A stretch of 64,000 nucleotides of DNA from Adhaeribacter swui. GTDB taxonomy: Bacteria > Bacteroidota > Bacteroidia > Cytophagales > Hymenobacteraceae. Below, in pieces: positions 34,146 to 43,105 of this stretch. The stretch spans positions 5,090,585 to 5,154,584 of the forward strand of contig NZ_CP055156.1 of assembly GCF_014217805.1 (NCBI RefSeq), in the 5' to 3' direction. The position numbers and the translations under genes were made by a program. The notes beneath the pieces are model-generated. The model saw nothing but the letters and a program-made list of their open reading frames with translations, did no database searches and had not been told where the DNA came from. Numbering within the stretch: position 1 is the first letter of the stretch; every line of letters starts with the position of its first letter.

Positions 34146-37100
34146 TTATTCTTCTTCTTTTAAGGTTGCCAGAAAGCTTACCACATCCCGGATTTCGCGT
34201 TTAGTTAAGAGGTAACGCATTTCGGGCATGCTGGAGGGCGCATTGGTACGTTTGGCAACCTGATCTTTCCGGATAGTTTTTTCAGGCTGGTCCCCTACTT
34301 TTACCGTGATATTCGTGTTGGTTTCTCCTTGTAAAATGCCGCTAATGCTTTTGCCGTCTTTCAGGGTAAGGGTAACCGTGCCAAAACCCGGCGCCAGTCT
34401 TGCGCTGGGGTTAATTAAAGCTTCTAACAACTGCTCCCGGGATAGCCGGTTGGCAATGCCATTTAATCTGGGACCGGCATTGCCGCCCAGGTCGTCGTAA
34501 GAATGGCAACGGATGCACTGCGCGGTTTGGTGCCGGAAGAAAACCCGGCGCCCGGTTTCCGGCTCGCCACCCAGTAAGCTACCTTTAAAAGAAGCCATTA
34601 AGGCATCCGGCGATAATTTGGCAGATTGATTTTTATACTGCGAAATTAACTGCGTGGACCGGGTACTATCAATCGCCTCTTCTAATTCTAGTTGTATTTC
34701 GGGAGCAAGCTTGCCATTGGCCATTTGGGTAAGTAATTGATTAAATACTTTCTGGGTATTTTTAACCGGTAATTTGCCCAGGGTTAATAAAGCGGCTTGT
34801 TTTTCTTCGGTGGTGCGGGTATTAATTACTTCGCTCAACAAAGACACCATTAAATCTGGCGCCATATTGGTTTTTCCGAGCAAGTCCAGGGCAGCTACCC
34901 TTACGGTTTTTTCCTGATCCGACAAAGCTTGCTCAATGGCTTTACTGATTTGTTTATCTGGCATAGCAGCTAAAGCACGTAAAGCTTCTACCCGCATGGA
35001 AGGCTCTTTGTCTGTTTTTAAACGGGAAAATAAAGCCTCGGAACCTTGGGCTATTTTCAACTTGCTAATAGCTTTTACACCGCTCATACGCAAAGGCAAT
35101 TCTGGGTTTTGCAGCATGTTAATGTATAAATTACTGGTTTTATTTACCAATAAGGCGGCATCGCGTTGTACTACTCCCCGCAAATGGCCATCTACCCGGT
35201 CCAACACAGATGGTTTTGCCCAGGTGCTTAAAGCATCCAGTGCTTCGGCCCGCATGGCTACCGGGTTTCCTTCTTTTTGCGCGTAATTAATTAAATTTTG
35301 CATTGCTTCCGGGCTGCCTACCCGTAGGTTCGCGTTAATCGCCCGCCGAATAAGTGCTTCGTTGGTAAACTTAGTTGTAGCCAACAAATTACCCAGAGCC
35401 GGTAAGGCCGCCGGAATACACAGATCATCGTTAATGGCCCGGGCAGTTTCGGTAACCACAAATTCATCCTGATCAGATAAAAAGCTGGCAATTCCCGGGT
35501 GGCTCATGCGCCGCAAGGCTACCACGGCCGCAATACGTAAGGCTCGCGATTGATCTTTGGCTAAAGCAACTAAAGGTTCGGCTTTGCCGATACGGGCTAA
35601 AGCCAGGCTACCTGCGTGTCGAAGGTAAGTGTCTTCGTCGTTATTATTTTTTAATAAGGCAATGATGGGGTTAACGGCAGGTTCGTAGGCGATCCGGCCT
35701 AAGGCTTCGGCGGCAAAAAAGCGTGCCCGGCTGTAGTTATCTTGTAGAACCGGTACCAACGCTTTACCCGCTTCGGCGTATTTCATATCGCCCAGCCACT
35801 TGGCCGCCTGCGCCCGAATTTCCGGATCTTTGTCTTTTAATAAAGCTACCAGGGTTTTCGCATATATTTTATCTTGGCGAGCTAATTGGCTCATGCCCCA
35901 GATGCCGTGCACCCGGGCTAACTGGTTGCTGCTTTGTTTTATATTTTTCTGGAAAATAGCGGCTCCTTTTTCGCCGCGGTTGGCTAACTCAAACTGCGCT
36001 TTCTGGCGAACCCGCATATCCGGATTTTTTAAAATTTCGCTCAGTTCGGCATCCGTTTTTTTTGCAAAATCAGCGGCCAGTAAAGTTTTTGTTAATTGCC
36101 GTTCCGGCGAGTTTGTCTGGCTTTTATCATCAAGTTTCCAGATGCGTCCGTTGTTTTTGGTACCCCAGCCATTAATCCAGTCGGCTACGTACATGGCTCC
36201 ATCCGGACCAAAATCGATACCCGTGCCTAACACGTTACCCACAATTTTTTTAGTTTCACCGAGTTCAAAACCTGCGCCTTTCGGTTTTAAAGTAAACGCA
36301 TGAATGCCCGACCGGGCAGCACTGCCGGTAAACTCGCCTACAAAAAAGTGATTCTTGTATTTCGGGCTAAGCGCCGTGCCGGGGTTGTACAGCATACCCG
36401 CCGGGCCGCTAACGTAATTGGCGATGGTTGGCGTAAAGTAAGCGGCTTGTCCTTCAAAGCGGGGCTTGTACATGTTTTCGTCCATCCATACTTTGTAGGT
36501 ATTATTATCCGGGTCGCGGTATTTGCCATATTGCCAGTTGCTGCGCCAGCCAATATCAGCGCCGTTTACAATGTAAACCAATCTTTCTTTTTCGCCAGCA
36601 TGGTCGCCGTCGTTATCGTGGCTAATCAGGTTACCGTATTCATCGAATACAAATTCGTGAGTATTGCGGTTACCAGAAGCAAAAACTTCAAAATCAGAAC
36701 CATCCGGATTACAACGTACTACTACGCCACTGTTCGGGTATTCCCATTTTTTACCATCAGGCCCTTTGCCATTAAACCCAATATCACCAATTTGCCAGTA
36801 AATTTTGCCATCGGGCCCTACTTCTAAACCAGATAAGCCGTGCCCGCTAAAACCAATATGTACGCCAAAACCGGTCATCAGCGATTTTTTTTCATCCATT
36901 AAACCATCACCGTCTTTGTCCCGCAGCTTCCACATATCCGGAGCAACCGTAACGTATAGTTCGTTGTTATGCGCTAGTACACCGTGGGCCACATCGGTAA
37001 CTTCGTCGTTAAAATCTTCCACAACCAGTTGCCGGAAATCCGCAATACCATCCCCATCCGTGTCTTCTACCCGAAACACGTATTCTTTTTGCACGGTTAA

Positions 37101-37571
37101 GTCGCGCCAATCATGCGAACCATCCTGGTTCATATCGGGTAACCAATTATTTTGGCCACTTAAGTTGGGAGCTAAAGTTTTGCGCAGAAATGCCCGGCGA
37201 TCTTCCACGGTTTGCAAACTGATGGAAGGAATTTCCCAGTCCTGGTGGCCCCGGATATCAAACTCCGAACTTTTTTGCCGGTTGGTGCGGGTATAAAACA
37301 AGCGGCCTTTATCATCTATGTCAATGGCAATCGGGTCGGCAATTAAAGAATCAACGCCCCACACGTGCATGCTCAATCCCGCATCTAAGATTGGATTTTC
37401 GGTAGCTTCAATAGCCTTGGCCCGGGCAGTAGCTTCGGCGGCAGTTAACCGTACAATCTTTTTTCCGGTGGGATCGTCTTTGGTAAAACCGGTTAAAAAA
37501 ATAGCGGGCGCCACCGCCGACACCCAAAACAGCTTGGTTTGTTTACTAAAAGGTTTAAAGATGAATCGCAT
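34146..37571 (-). CDS. PVC-type heme-binding protein: beta-propeller, HEAT repeats, cytochrome c
   Basis: A large exported protein of 1141 residues. After a signal peptide-like N-terminus (LFWVSAVAPAIFLTGFTK), residues about 50-480 form a propeller related to glucose/sorbosone dehydrogenases (EVGPDGKIYWQIGD, GVVVRCNPDGSDFEV, GIDFGPDGAMYVADW). Residues about 500-960 hold HEAT-type repeats (LKDKDPEIRAQAAKWLGDMK and similar). Residues about 1010-1140 form a cytochrome c domain with heme motif CIRCH. This architecture was first described in Planctomycetes and Verrucomicrobia and is common in polysaccharide-degrading Bacteroidota. It is divergent from a secreted TIM-barrel protein. The substrate is unknown. 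Confidence 0.9.
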   Translation of the reverse strand: MRFIFKPFSKQTKLFWVSAVAPAIFLTGFTKDDPTGKKIVRLTAAEATARAKAIEATENPILDAGLSMHVWGVDSLIADPIAIDIDDKGRLFYTRTNRQKSSEFDIRGHQDWEIPSISLQTVEDRRAFLRKTLAPNLSGQNNWLPDMNQDGSHDWRDLTVQKEYVFRVEDTDGDGIADFRQLVVEDFNDEVTDVAHGVLAHNNELYVTVAPDMWKLRDKDGDGLMDEKKSLMTGFGVHIGFSGHGLSGLEVGPDGKIYWQIGDIGFNGKGPDGKKWEYPNSGVVVRCNPDGSDFEVFASGNRNTHEFVFDEYGNLISHDNDGDHAGEKERLVYIVNGADIGWRSNWQYGKYRDPDNNTYKVWMDENMYKPRFEGQAAYFTPTIANYVSGPAGMLYNPGTALSPKYKNHFFVGEFTGSAARSGIHAFTLKPKGAGFELGETKKIVGNVLGTGIDFGPDGAMYVADWINGWGTKNNGRIWKLDDKSQTNSPERQLTKTLLAADFAKKTDAELSEILKNPDMRVRQKAQFELANRGEKGAAIFQKNIKQSSNQLARVHGIWGMSQLARQDKIYAKTLVALLKDKDPEIRAQAAKWLGDMKYAEAGKALVPVLQDNYSRARFFAAEALGRIAYEPAVNPIIALLKNNNDEDTYLRHAGSLALARIGKAEPLVALAKDQSRALRIAAVVALRRMSHPGIASFLSDQDEFVVTETARAINDDLCIPAALPALGNLLATTKFTNEALIRRAINANLRVGSPEAMQNLINYAQKEGNPVAMRAEALDALSTWAKPSVLDRVDGHLRGVVQRDAALLVNKTSNLYINMLQNPELPLRMSGVKAISKLKIAQGSEALFSRLKTDKEPSMRVEALRALAAMPDKQISKAIEQALSDQEKTVRVAALDLLGKTNMAPDLMVSLLSEVINTRTTEEKQAALLTLGKLPVKNTQKVFNQLLTQMANGKLAPEIQLELEEAIDSTRSTQLISQYKNQSAKLSPDALMASFKGSLLGGEPETGRRVFFRHQTAQCIRCHSYDDLGGNAGPRLNGIANRLSREQLLEALINPSARLAPGFGTVTLTLKDGKSISGILQGETNTNITVKVGDQPEKTIRKDQVAKRTNAPSSMPEMRYLLTKREIRDVVSFLATLKEEE

Positions 37572-37986
37572 ATTACCTGATTAAAAATAGCTTAGCCGCG
37601 CAGGCAAAGAAGTTAAAGCATACTGACCCATTTTTTAAATTTTAACAATTGGCCAGCGCTATCCGTTAAAGCAAAAAGCTTCTTTTCTGCATCTTCAAAG
37701 TTATAAGGCTAATTGTATAAACCAAGCTTTCGTACACCAGATCTTTTATGGCTACCCTAAATTGTAAATTTTTAAAAAATTTTTAATGTAACAGGAGCAT
37801 CAAGCTGGCAATACCTTCAGGTAAAACGCCTGCTTAAATAAGAGGTAGAGCCTTAGGGCAACAGCTAACTTCTGGTTTTAACCTATTAAATAACGATGCA
37901 TTATTCAGAGAATAACGATGGTTACTTGGCAATTACCTGAAAAGCGTTTACTTTAAGAATCTAAAAAATTAAATTTTAAAAATCTT
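37572..37986. other. Divergent promoter region, 415 bases
   Basis: The shared upstream region of the PVC-type cytochrome gene and the TIM-barrel gene. It holds two A/T motifs (37764-37785 and 37960-37981) and no ORF. An imperfect repeat ATAACGATG (37891-37899 and 37912-37920) may be a regulator site; this is weak. Confidence 0.4.
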
Positions 37987-38853
37987 ATGCGCGCTCACCA
38001 TTACTTGCTTGTTAGTTTGCTTAGTATTTCGCCTTACGTAACAACGCAGGCACAAAAAATACCCGAATTAGGCTTAGTAGAATCCATTGAGCAAGATAGT
38101 TTGGCGTATGCCGCGGGTTTTCATTTGCTCGGGGAAACGGTTGGTAAAATGCTGTCGCCTACTTTATCGGAAGAGCAGTTTCAGGAGAACTTACAAAAAA
38201 TCAAAAAAGCCCGTACCAAGATTTACTTATGTAATGTTTTATTTCCTGGAAGTTTAAAAATAGCAGGTCCGGAAGTAGACGAAGCTAAAGTGTTGGCCCA
38301 CGTAGATCAGGTATTTGCCCGGGCTAAAAAAGCAAATATTCCGGTTATTGTGCTGGGCAGTGGCGGTTCCCGCCGCTTACCCGATGGTTATAGCAATGAG
38401 TTAGCGAAAGAAAAGTTTATTCCTTTGTGCCGGCAAATGGCTTTACTGGCCAAAAAACACAACGTAACCATTGCCATAGAAAGCTTAAACAGCACGGAAA
38501 CCAACTTTTTAAATACCGTGCAGGAAACCGCCGAAATTGTGAAAAAGGTAAACCACCCCAACTTTCGGTTAAACGCCGACATTTACCACATGCTAAAAGA
38601 AAACGAGCCGCCGCAACATATTATTGATGCGGGCAAAATAATTGTGCACGTAGAAATTGCCGAAAAAGAAAAAAGAACAGTGCCTGGCGTAGTAGGAGAA
38701 GATTTTAGGCCGTACTTACAAGCTTTGAAAAAAATAAAATACCAAGGCCCGATTGTGGTGGAAGCTAAAGTAAATGATGCGGCCAAAGAAATCCCCCTGG
38801 CTTATCAATATTTAACGCAGCAACTAAAAGAAGTGTACGGCACCAATAAATAG
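37987..38853 (+). CDS. Secreted sugar phosphate isomerase/epimerase-like TIM-barrel protein
   Basis: A 288-residue xylose isomerase-like TIM barrel (AP endonuclease 2 superfamily) with a signal peptide (HYLLVSLLSISPYVTTQAQ). Candidate metal ligands are Glu in VTIAIESLNSTETNF, Asp/His in LNADIYHML, His in IIVHVEIAE and Glu in GPIVVEAKV. Export of such proteins is typical for Bacteroidota that handle plant or algal sugars outside the cytoplasm. It is divergent from the PVC-type cytochrome protein, so the two may share regulation. The substrate cannot be named. Confidence 0.88.
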   Translation: MRAHHYLLVSLLSISPYVTTQAQKIPELGLVESIEQDSLAYAAGFHLLGETVGKMLSPTLSEEQFQENLQKIKKARTKIYLCNVLFPGSLKIAGPEVDEAKVLAHVDQVFARAKKANIPVIVLGSGGSRRLPDGYSNELAKEKFIPLCRQMALLAKKHNVTIAIESLNSTETNFLNTVQETAEIVKKVNHPNFRLNADIYHMLKENEPPQHIIDAGKIIVHVEIAEKEKRTVPGVVGEDFRPYLQALKKIKYQGPIVVEAKVNDAAKEIPLAYQYLTQQLKEVYGTNK

Positions 38854-38898
38854 CTTTAAAATACAGAATAGCTAATAATTGTAGGCAAATACCGGTAG

Positions 38899-39087
38899 CT
38901 ATCCGTCTTTGTTGCTTCGTTCTTTTTTGTATTTAATGCCGTGTTTGCCTGGCATTAATTTACGGCCATTCCGTTCTGCGCTATCATTTAAAGCGATCAA
39001 GGTTATCACTACAAATACCAGCACCACACAAATAAAAATCCACATGGTGGTTTTATGAATTTTTAAACTAGGTCTTTTTGTGGCCAT
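38899..39087 (-). CDS. Small single-pass membrane protein, 62 residues
   Basis: Not a recognised family. A basic N-terminus (MATKRPSLKIHK) is followed by one membrane segment (MWIFICVVLVFVVITLIAL, about 15-33) and a basic 29-residue tail rich in Lys and Arg. An ATG start and codon use like the neighbours make it a plausible real gene. It is convergent with the TIM-barrel gene. No function is assigned. Confidence 0.55.
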   Translation of the reverse strand: MATKRPSLKIHKTTMWIFICVVLVFVVITLIALNDSAERNGRKLMPGKHGIKYKKERSNKDG

Positions 39088-39210
39088 GCGCGCTATAAAG
39101 TTTAACCGCTTTTTAAATAAACTTATTTTAAAACAGTCGGGTAACCTTAATTACGCAGATTACTGACAATAGATAACTTTACAAAACAGAAAAATTTTGT
39201 ACCGGAACAA

Positions 39211-39480
39211 TTATAATTCGGCGAGCTGAATGGTATGCAGATATAGTTTTAATACGTTTTCGTTTTTAAAACCTTTTACAAAATAAACTTGGTTATCCCA
39301 GGACCGGTGAAAAACCTCGGCGTAGAAATCTCCTAAATGGTACAATCGTACTTTACTACCTTGGCAGTGCCGGTCGGCCAGGTAAGTTCCATTTTGCAGT
39401 AACCAGGCGGTACATTCTTCTTGCGTAGCTTTGTTAAAATCCGATAAGTTCATTTTAGCGCAATTATGATGATTTTTCAT
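39211..39480 (-). CDS. Hypothetical protein, 89 residues
   Basis: Not recognised. A compact globular protein without signal peptide, rich in aromatic residues (YFVKGFKNENVLKLYLHTI, LGDFYAEVFHRSW). The ATG at 39480 or, nine residues in, the ATG at 39453 (MNLSDFNKATQEEC) may be used. Codon use matches neighbouring genes and the frame is clean, so it is likely real. Role unknown. Confidence 0.6.
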   Translation of the reverse strand: MKNHHNCAKMNLSDFNKATQEECTAWLLQNGTYLADRHCQGSKVRLYHLGDFYAEVFHRSWDNQVYFVKGFKNENVLKLYLHTIQLAEL

Positions 39481-39632
39481 ATACCAATATTAAATACTAT
39501 GCCAGTAAGAAGATATTGGAAACCATTGTGAAACAAATACATATTTTTCAGGTTGTGCTTTATTTGCTTGAAAATTGAGATGGTACTTTTCTGAAATTTT
39601 TAAAAATTTAATACCTCATTAATGATAATTTA

Positions 39633-39669
39633 AAAGCCCAACCGGGCCTATATAGAACGGTTGGGCTTT
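39633..39669 (-). terminator. Terminator of the YdaD-like SDR gene
   Basis: A 12-base stem, AAAGCCCAACCG (39633-39644) with CGGTTGGGCTTT (39658-39669), with a 13-base loop. It ends 25 bases after the minus-strand stop. Confidence 0.87.
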
Positions 39670-39694
39670 AATGGTATTATAAGTAATATCTTTT

Positions 39695-40594
39695 TTAAAT
39701 AGTAGGGTACCCACCGGTAACCTGCACCGTAGAGCAAGTCATGTAACTGGAGTCCTGAGACGCCAACAAAACATAAATGGGCGCTAACTCGGCGGGCTGC
39801 CCTGCCCGTTTTAAAGGCACATTTTCGCCAAACGCTTTTACATGATCTTCCGACATGGTGCTGGGTATTAAAGGCGTCCAGATTGGTCCTGGAGCCACGC
39901 AGTTAACCCGGATACCTTTATCGGCCCAGAGTTGGCCTAAGCTAACCGTGAAATTTTGAATGGCAGCCTTAGTAGCCGAATAAGGAATTAACTTAGGAGG
40001 AGCCTTGTAAGCATTTACCGACGTGGTATTTACCACAGTACTACCTGGTTTTAAATGTGGTTCCGCGGCTTTACACAAGAAAAACATGGCATTAATGTTA
40101 ATCCGGAAAGTTTTTTCCCATTCTTCCGTCGAAATTTCCTGCAACGATTCGCGCTCCATTTGAAAAGCAGCATTGTTCACCAGAATATCCAGGCCACCTA
40201 ATTCGCTTACTGCCCGTTCTATAATCTGTTTGCAATGTTCTTCGTCGCTAATATCGCCGGGAACCAACACGGCTTTGCGGCCAGCTTCTTCCACTAACCT
40301 GGCTGTTTCTTTCGCGTCTTCGTCTTCGTTTAAGTAAGAAATCAGCACATCGGCACCTTCGCGGGCAAATGCTATGGCAACCGCCCGGCCAATACCCGAA
40401 TCGCCCCCCGTAATTACTGCTTTTCGGTTAGTTAACTTGCCGGAACCTTTATAGCTTGTTTCGCCGTGATCTGGCTTTAACTGCATTTCGGCTTCGCTCC
40501 CCGGTACAGACTGCGGCGGCTCCGGGGTTGGCGGCTGCCGGTATTGTTCCTGCGGGTTTTGTTTAGCCGATTGGTTTGCTTCTGTTGCTTTCAT
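39695..40594 (-). CDS. SDR-family oxidoreductase (YdaD/YghA-like)
   Basis: A 299-residue SDR of the stress-associated YdaD/YghA subgroup. A proline-rich leader (QYRQPPTPEPPQSVPGS) precedes the cofactor site TGGDSGIGRAVA (near 61-72), then DILVNNAA, catalytic Ser in VVNTTSVNAYK, and YSATK for YxxxK. The C-terminus ends in VTGGYPTI. Known members are induced by general or osmotic stress and use NAD(P); the substrate is not settled. Monocistronic with its own terminator. Confidence 0.92.
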   Translation of the reverse strand: MKATEANQSAKQNPQEQYRQPPTPEPPQSVPGSEAEMQLKPDHGETSYKGSGKLTNRKAVITGGDSGIGRAVAIAFAREGADVLISYLNEDEDAKETARLVEEAGRKAVLVPGDISDEEHCKQIIERAVSELGGLDILVNNAAFQMERESLQEISTEEWEKTFRININAMFFLCKAAEPHLKPGSTVVNTTSVNAYKAPPKLIPYSATKAAIQNFTVSLGQLWADKGIRVNCVAPGPIWTPLIPSTMSEDHVKAFGENVPLKRAGQPAELAPIYVLLASQDSSYMTCSTVQVTGGYPTI

Positions 40595-40719
40595 AAAATT
40601 TAAAATTTTGTATAACTAACCCCAAATCTCTTTCGGACTCGTAGTAACGGCACCTCCGGGCATTAGTTACAATCCGTTTATTGGATTTTTAAAATTTTGA
40701 AATTTCAGCCACAGATTAT

Positions 40720-40977
40720 TTAATTATTGCTGGGTAAGTATTTCGAGAACAACGATTGATAACAACTAAGTAATGGTTTATCTTTTTTAAAAAACTTTAA
40801 AGACTGGTGTAATTGCCTTTGGTTTTCGTGCTTATTCATCAGCGCGAATTTTTCTGCCTGCAAAGCATAATGCGCTTGTTTGTTCTTTAAGAAAAAGTTT
40901 AAGCTTATAAAAACAAGCAGCAAGTTAAAACTCGTTAGAAATGCTAGTCCAAAATAAATAATGTGCGTTTCCGGCAT
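40720..40977 (-). CDS. Small membrane protein, 85 residues
   Basis: Not recognised. One hydrophobic segment near the N-terminus (FGLAFLTSFNLLLVFISLNF, about 10-29), followed by a basic helical tail (HQSLKFFKKDKPLLSCYQ). The start is the ATG at 40977 (MPETHIIYFG); a TTG two codons upstream is less likely. It sits at the edge of the AT-rich region that begins at about 40984. Weakly supported as a gene. Confidence 0.5.
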   Translation of the reverse strand: MPETHIIYFGLAFLTSFNLLLVFISLNFFLKNKQAHYALQAEKFALMNKHENQRQLHQSLKFFKKDKPLLSCYQSLFSKYLPSNN

Positions 40978-40983
40978 AATCAA

Positions 40984-41552
40984 ACTATATATAATATACT
41001 ACATATACAAAAAAAGCTCCAAATATTAATATGGTTCAAGATACAGTGTAGCATTTATAGAAACTTCAGCTAACTAAAAGATGACTATCACAATTTATTA
41101 AACTAATTATATTAGCAATAATACTAATATTTAATAATAATCTAAAATATTTAGCAATTAATTTCATTATCTCTTATGCTAATACAAGTAGTAAAGGATT
41201 GCTTACATACATTAGGAATAGGGATTTATAATGCCAGAAAGAAAATGATAAGAGTAATACGAGCTTTGATGGGGTTATGTGAGGGAGGAAACTTCCAATA
41301 TGACTAAAGAACAATGGGATGTCTAAAGAGTAAATAGGGTGATTTCGCCTTTTTATAGGAATGCGGTTAGTAGAATAGCACCTGAAGAGATTTAAAGGTT
41401 GAGGTTAATTAATGCTATGATGTAGTGCATGCAAAAAATACATGCGTATTTTAATTTATAAACAGGATTATCGGCACAAGTTTAAGATAGAATAAATACC
41501 GAATGGATTTAATTGTATATTAATAACTCTTTAAACAATTAAACAAACAGTT
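40984..41552. other. Very AT-rich, gene-free stretch (start of accessory region)
   Basis: 569 bases with many A/T runs (for example 41081-41170) and no ORF with coding character. Part of it (41210-41330) is less AT-rich but broken by stops in every frame, as expected for decayed coding DNA. No transposase or inverted terminal repeat was seen. The composition differs from the flanking housekeeping genes. Confidence 0.5.
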
Positions 41553-41870
41553 ATGCTTAAACTTCTTTCATCACTATTCTTTTTAAGTGTTATAGGATTA
41601 GCAAGCCCTCAATTTAATTCAAGCTACACAATACCAATTCAAGAGAATCCTAAAACATTTAAGGAGTTGCTAACTAAGTTCAAAGATCAGCCAATTGCAT
41701 TGTATTTACGTTCAACGGGCAATTACGATCATAGATGCAAGATTATTTACGTTGGTGATGATTATGTCAAAATAAAGTTATCTGGCGGGATTAGCATTTT
41801 TCCTGTAAATAGTATCAATGATATTCATACGCGTTCCGATAACCAAGAAACTATCATCCATATTAAATAA
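41553..41870 (+). CDS. Small secreted protein with an Sm-like beta pattern
   Basis: A 105-residue protein with a signal peptide (MLKLLSSLFFLSVIGLASP), then a small beta-rich domain: LLTKFKDQPIALYLRSTGN, CKIIYVGDDYVKIKL and ISIFPVNSINDIHT. The order helix, five short strands and the turn before the last strand recall Sm/LSm barrels, which would be unusual for an exported protein. This resemblance is by eye only. It has an ATG start and no recognised neighbour partner. Codon use is more AT-rich than in surrounding genes, suggesting acquisition by transfer. Confidence 0.5.
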   Translation: MLKLLSSLFFLSVIGLASPQFNSSYTIPIQENPKTFKELLTKFKDQPIALYLRSTGNYDHRCKIIYVGDDYVKIKLSGGISIFPVNSINDIHTRSDNQETIIHIK

Positions 41871-42209
41871 ATTTATTATCTATTTTGTATTAAGAAAGTC
41901 AATTGTACTACTTGGTTCTCTATACTATTAATGAAGGTATATTAGATAAAGGCAACTCAGACACTTACTTCCACTTGCGAAAATTAAGAAATGCTATTTT
42001 GATAGGCTCTAATAACATTGATTTGAATTAAGGCTATGGATAATAAAGATAAAACCACTACCCTTCTCAAACACAAATCCGGAAAATACAGTTAAGGAAG
42101 GTAAAACCCCGATATTTTATTTTCGCTAAATTATAATCCGATGCTTTAAAACACCAGCGTTTCCGATGCTGGTAGTTACGATGTTAATACTGCAGGTGCG
42201 GATCCGTCT
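41871..42209. other. Gene-poor stretch with coding scraps
   Basis: 339 bases without an intact gene. Two short open pieces have host-like codons: 42045-42130 (TNPENTVKEGKTPIFYF) and 42150-42235 (NTSVSDAGSYDVNTAGADP), both ended by stops. The second resembles the edge of an Ig-like or cadherin-like repeat. They look like remnants rather than genes. Confidence 0.4.
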
Positions 42210-42752
42210 TTACTGCAAATCTTTTTTTATTTCTAGTTCTAACGGCAATAGAGCATTCAAACTTACAACACAAATTGCTCTAATAGACATGTACGATATT
42301 CCTGCGTCTGCAATCCAAGATTGTAAATTTAATTCTCTTTCTGTTTTTGCTGGTTGAGAATGGACACCACACGTTATATGAGAAGTATATTGTATTATAT
42401 CCTGGACATTATATATATGATCATAAAACAATAGAATGTTTGATTTTAAAAATTGAGGTAGTTCAACCTTAGTAATCATTCCTCTAAATGGTTCTATGCT
42501 TTTCCAGTATAATAAAGCATTAGGTCGAGGATTGAATTCAAAAGACCCTTCAAAATAAATACGTAATTTATAAATTCTATTAACTATATGAACAAGAGGA
42601 TGCTTATCCATTAAAAGGTGCCTCAGTAAACCACAAGCTCTTATATAATCATACTCCTTACCATTTAGCTTTACTTTGATATCATTGAGAGTGTTGATAA
42701 ATATTTCAGCATGTGTTATAAAAGCTAATAATTTTTGTCGAACATACTGATA
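42210..42752 (-). pseudogene. Hypothetical protein frame without a start codon (truncated or decayed)
   Basis: On the minus strand the frame is open from 42752 to the stop at 42210, 180 codons. The first ATG is at 42611 (MDKHPLVHIVNRIYKLRIYF), but the 47 codons before it encode a continuous, protein-like sequence (AFITHAEIFINTLNDIKVKL, KEYDYIRACGLLRHLLMD) with no ATG, GTG or TTG. Either the 5' end was lost next to tRNA-Thr, or translation starts only at 42611 (133 residues). No family was recognised. AT-rich codons set it apart from the housekeeping genes. Confidence 0.45.
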
Positions 42753-42903
42753 TTAGTGCTAATTGTTCTATTGTTCAGTTACAAAATTGGAACAGGATTA
42801 ATATTTTTAACTAAGTATGTTTTAAAGCTGAATAAGTATGCAAATTGTGCGAAAACAAAAAAGCACTTACAAGACAAAATCTTATAAGTGCTTTAAAATT
42901 AAG

Positions 42904-42976
<73 letters not shown>

Positions 42977-43105
42977 TTTCATTAAATTAGTGCTACGTGT
43001 TTGTTAGCGGGTACAAAATTAGTAAAGCTGTTTAATAATGCAAATGCCGCCTTCCGGTATTTCACTATTTTTTTTTAAATGATTGAAAATCAAAACGAAT
43101 ATTTT

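Noticed and set aside
35800..36303. Plus-strand ORFs of 160-175 residues across the PVC-type protein gene
   Set aside because: They fall opposite a firm coding region and show no recognisable domain.
42166..42357. Plus-strand 63-residue ORF next to the start-less frame
   Set aside because: It overlaps the minus-strand frame and has no coding character; its frame is a shadow.
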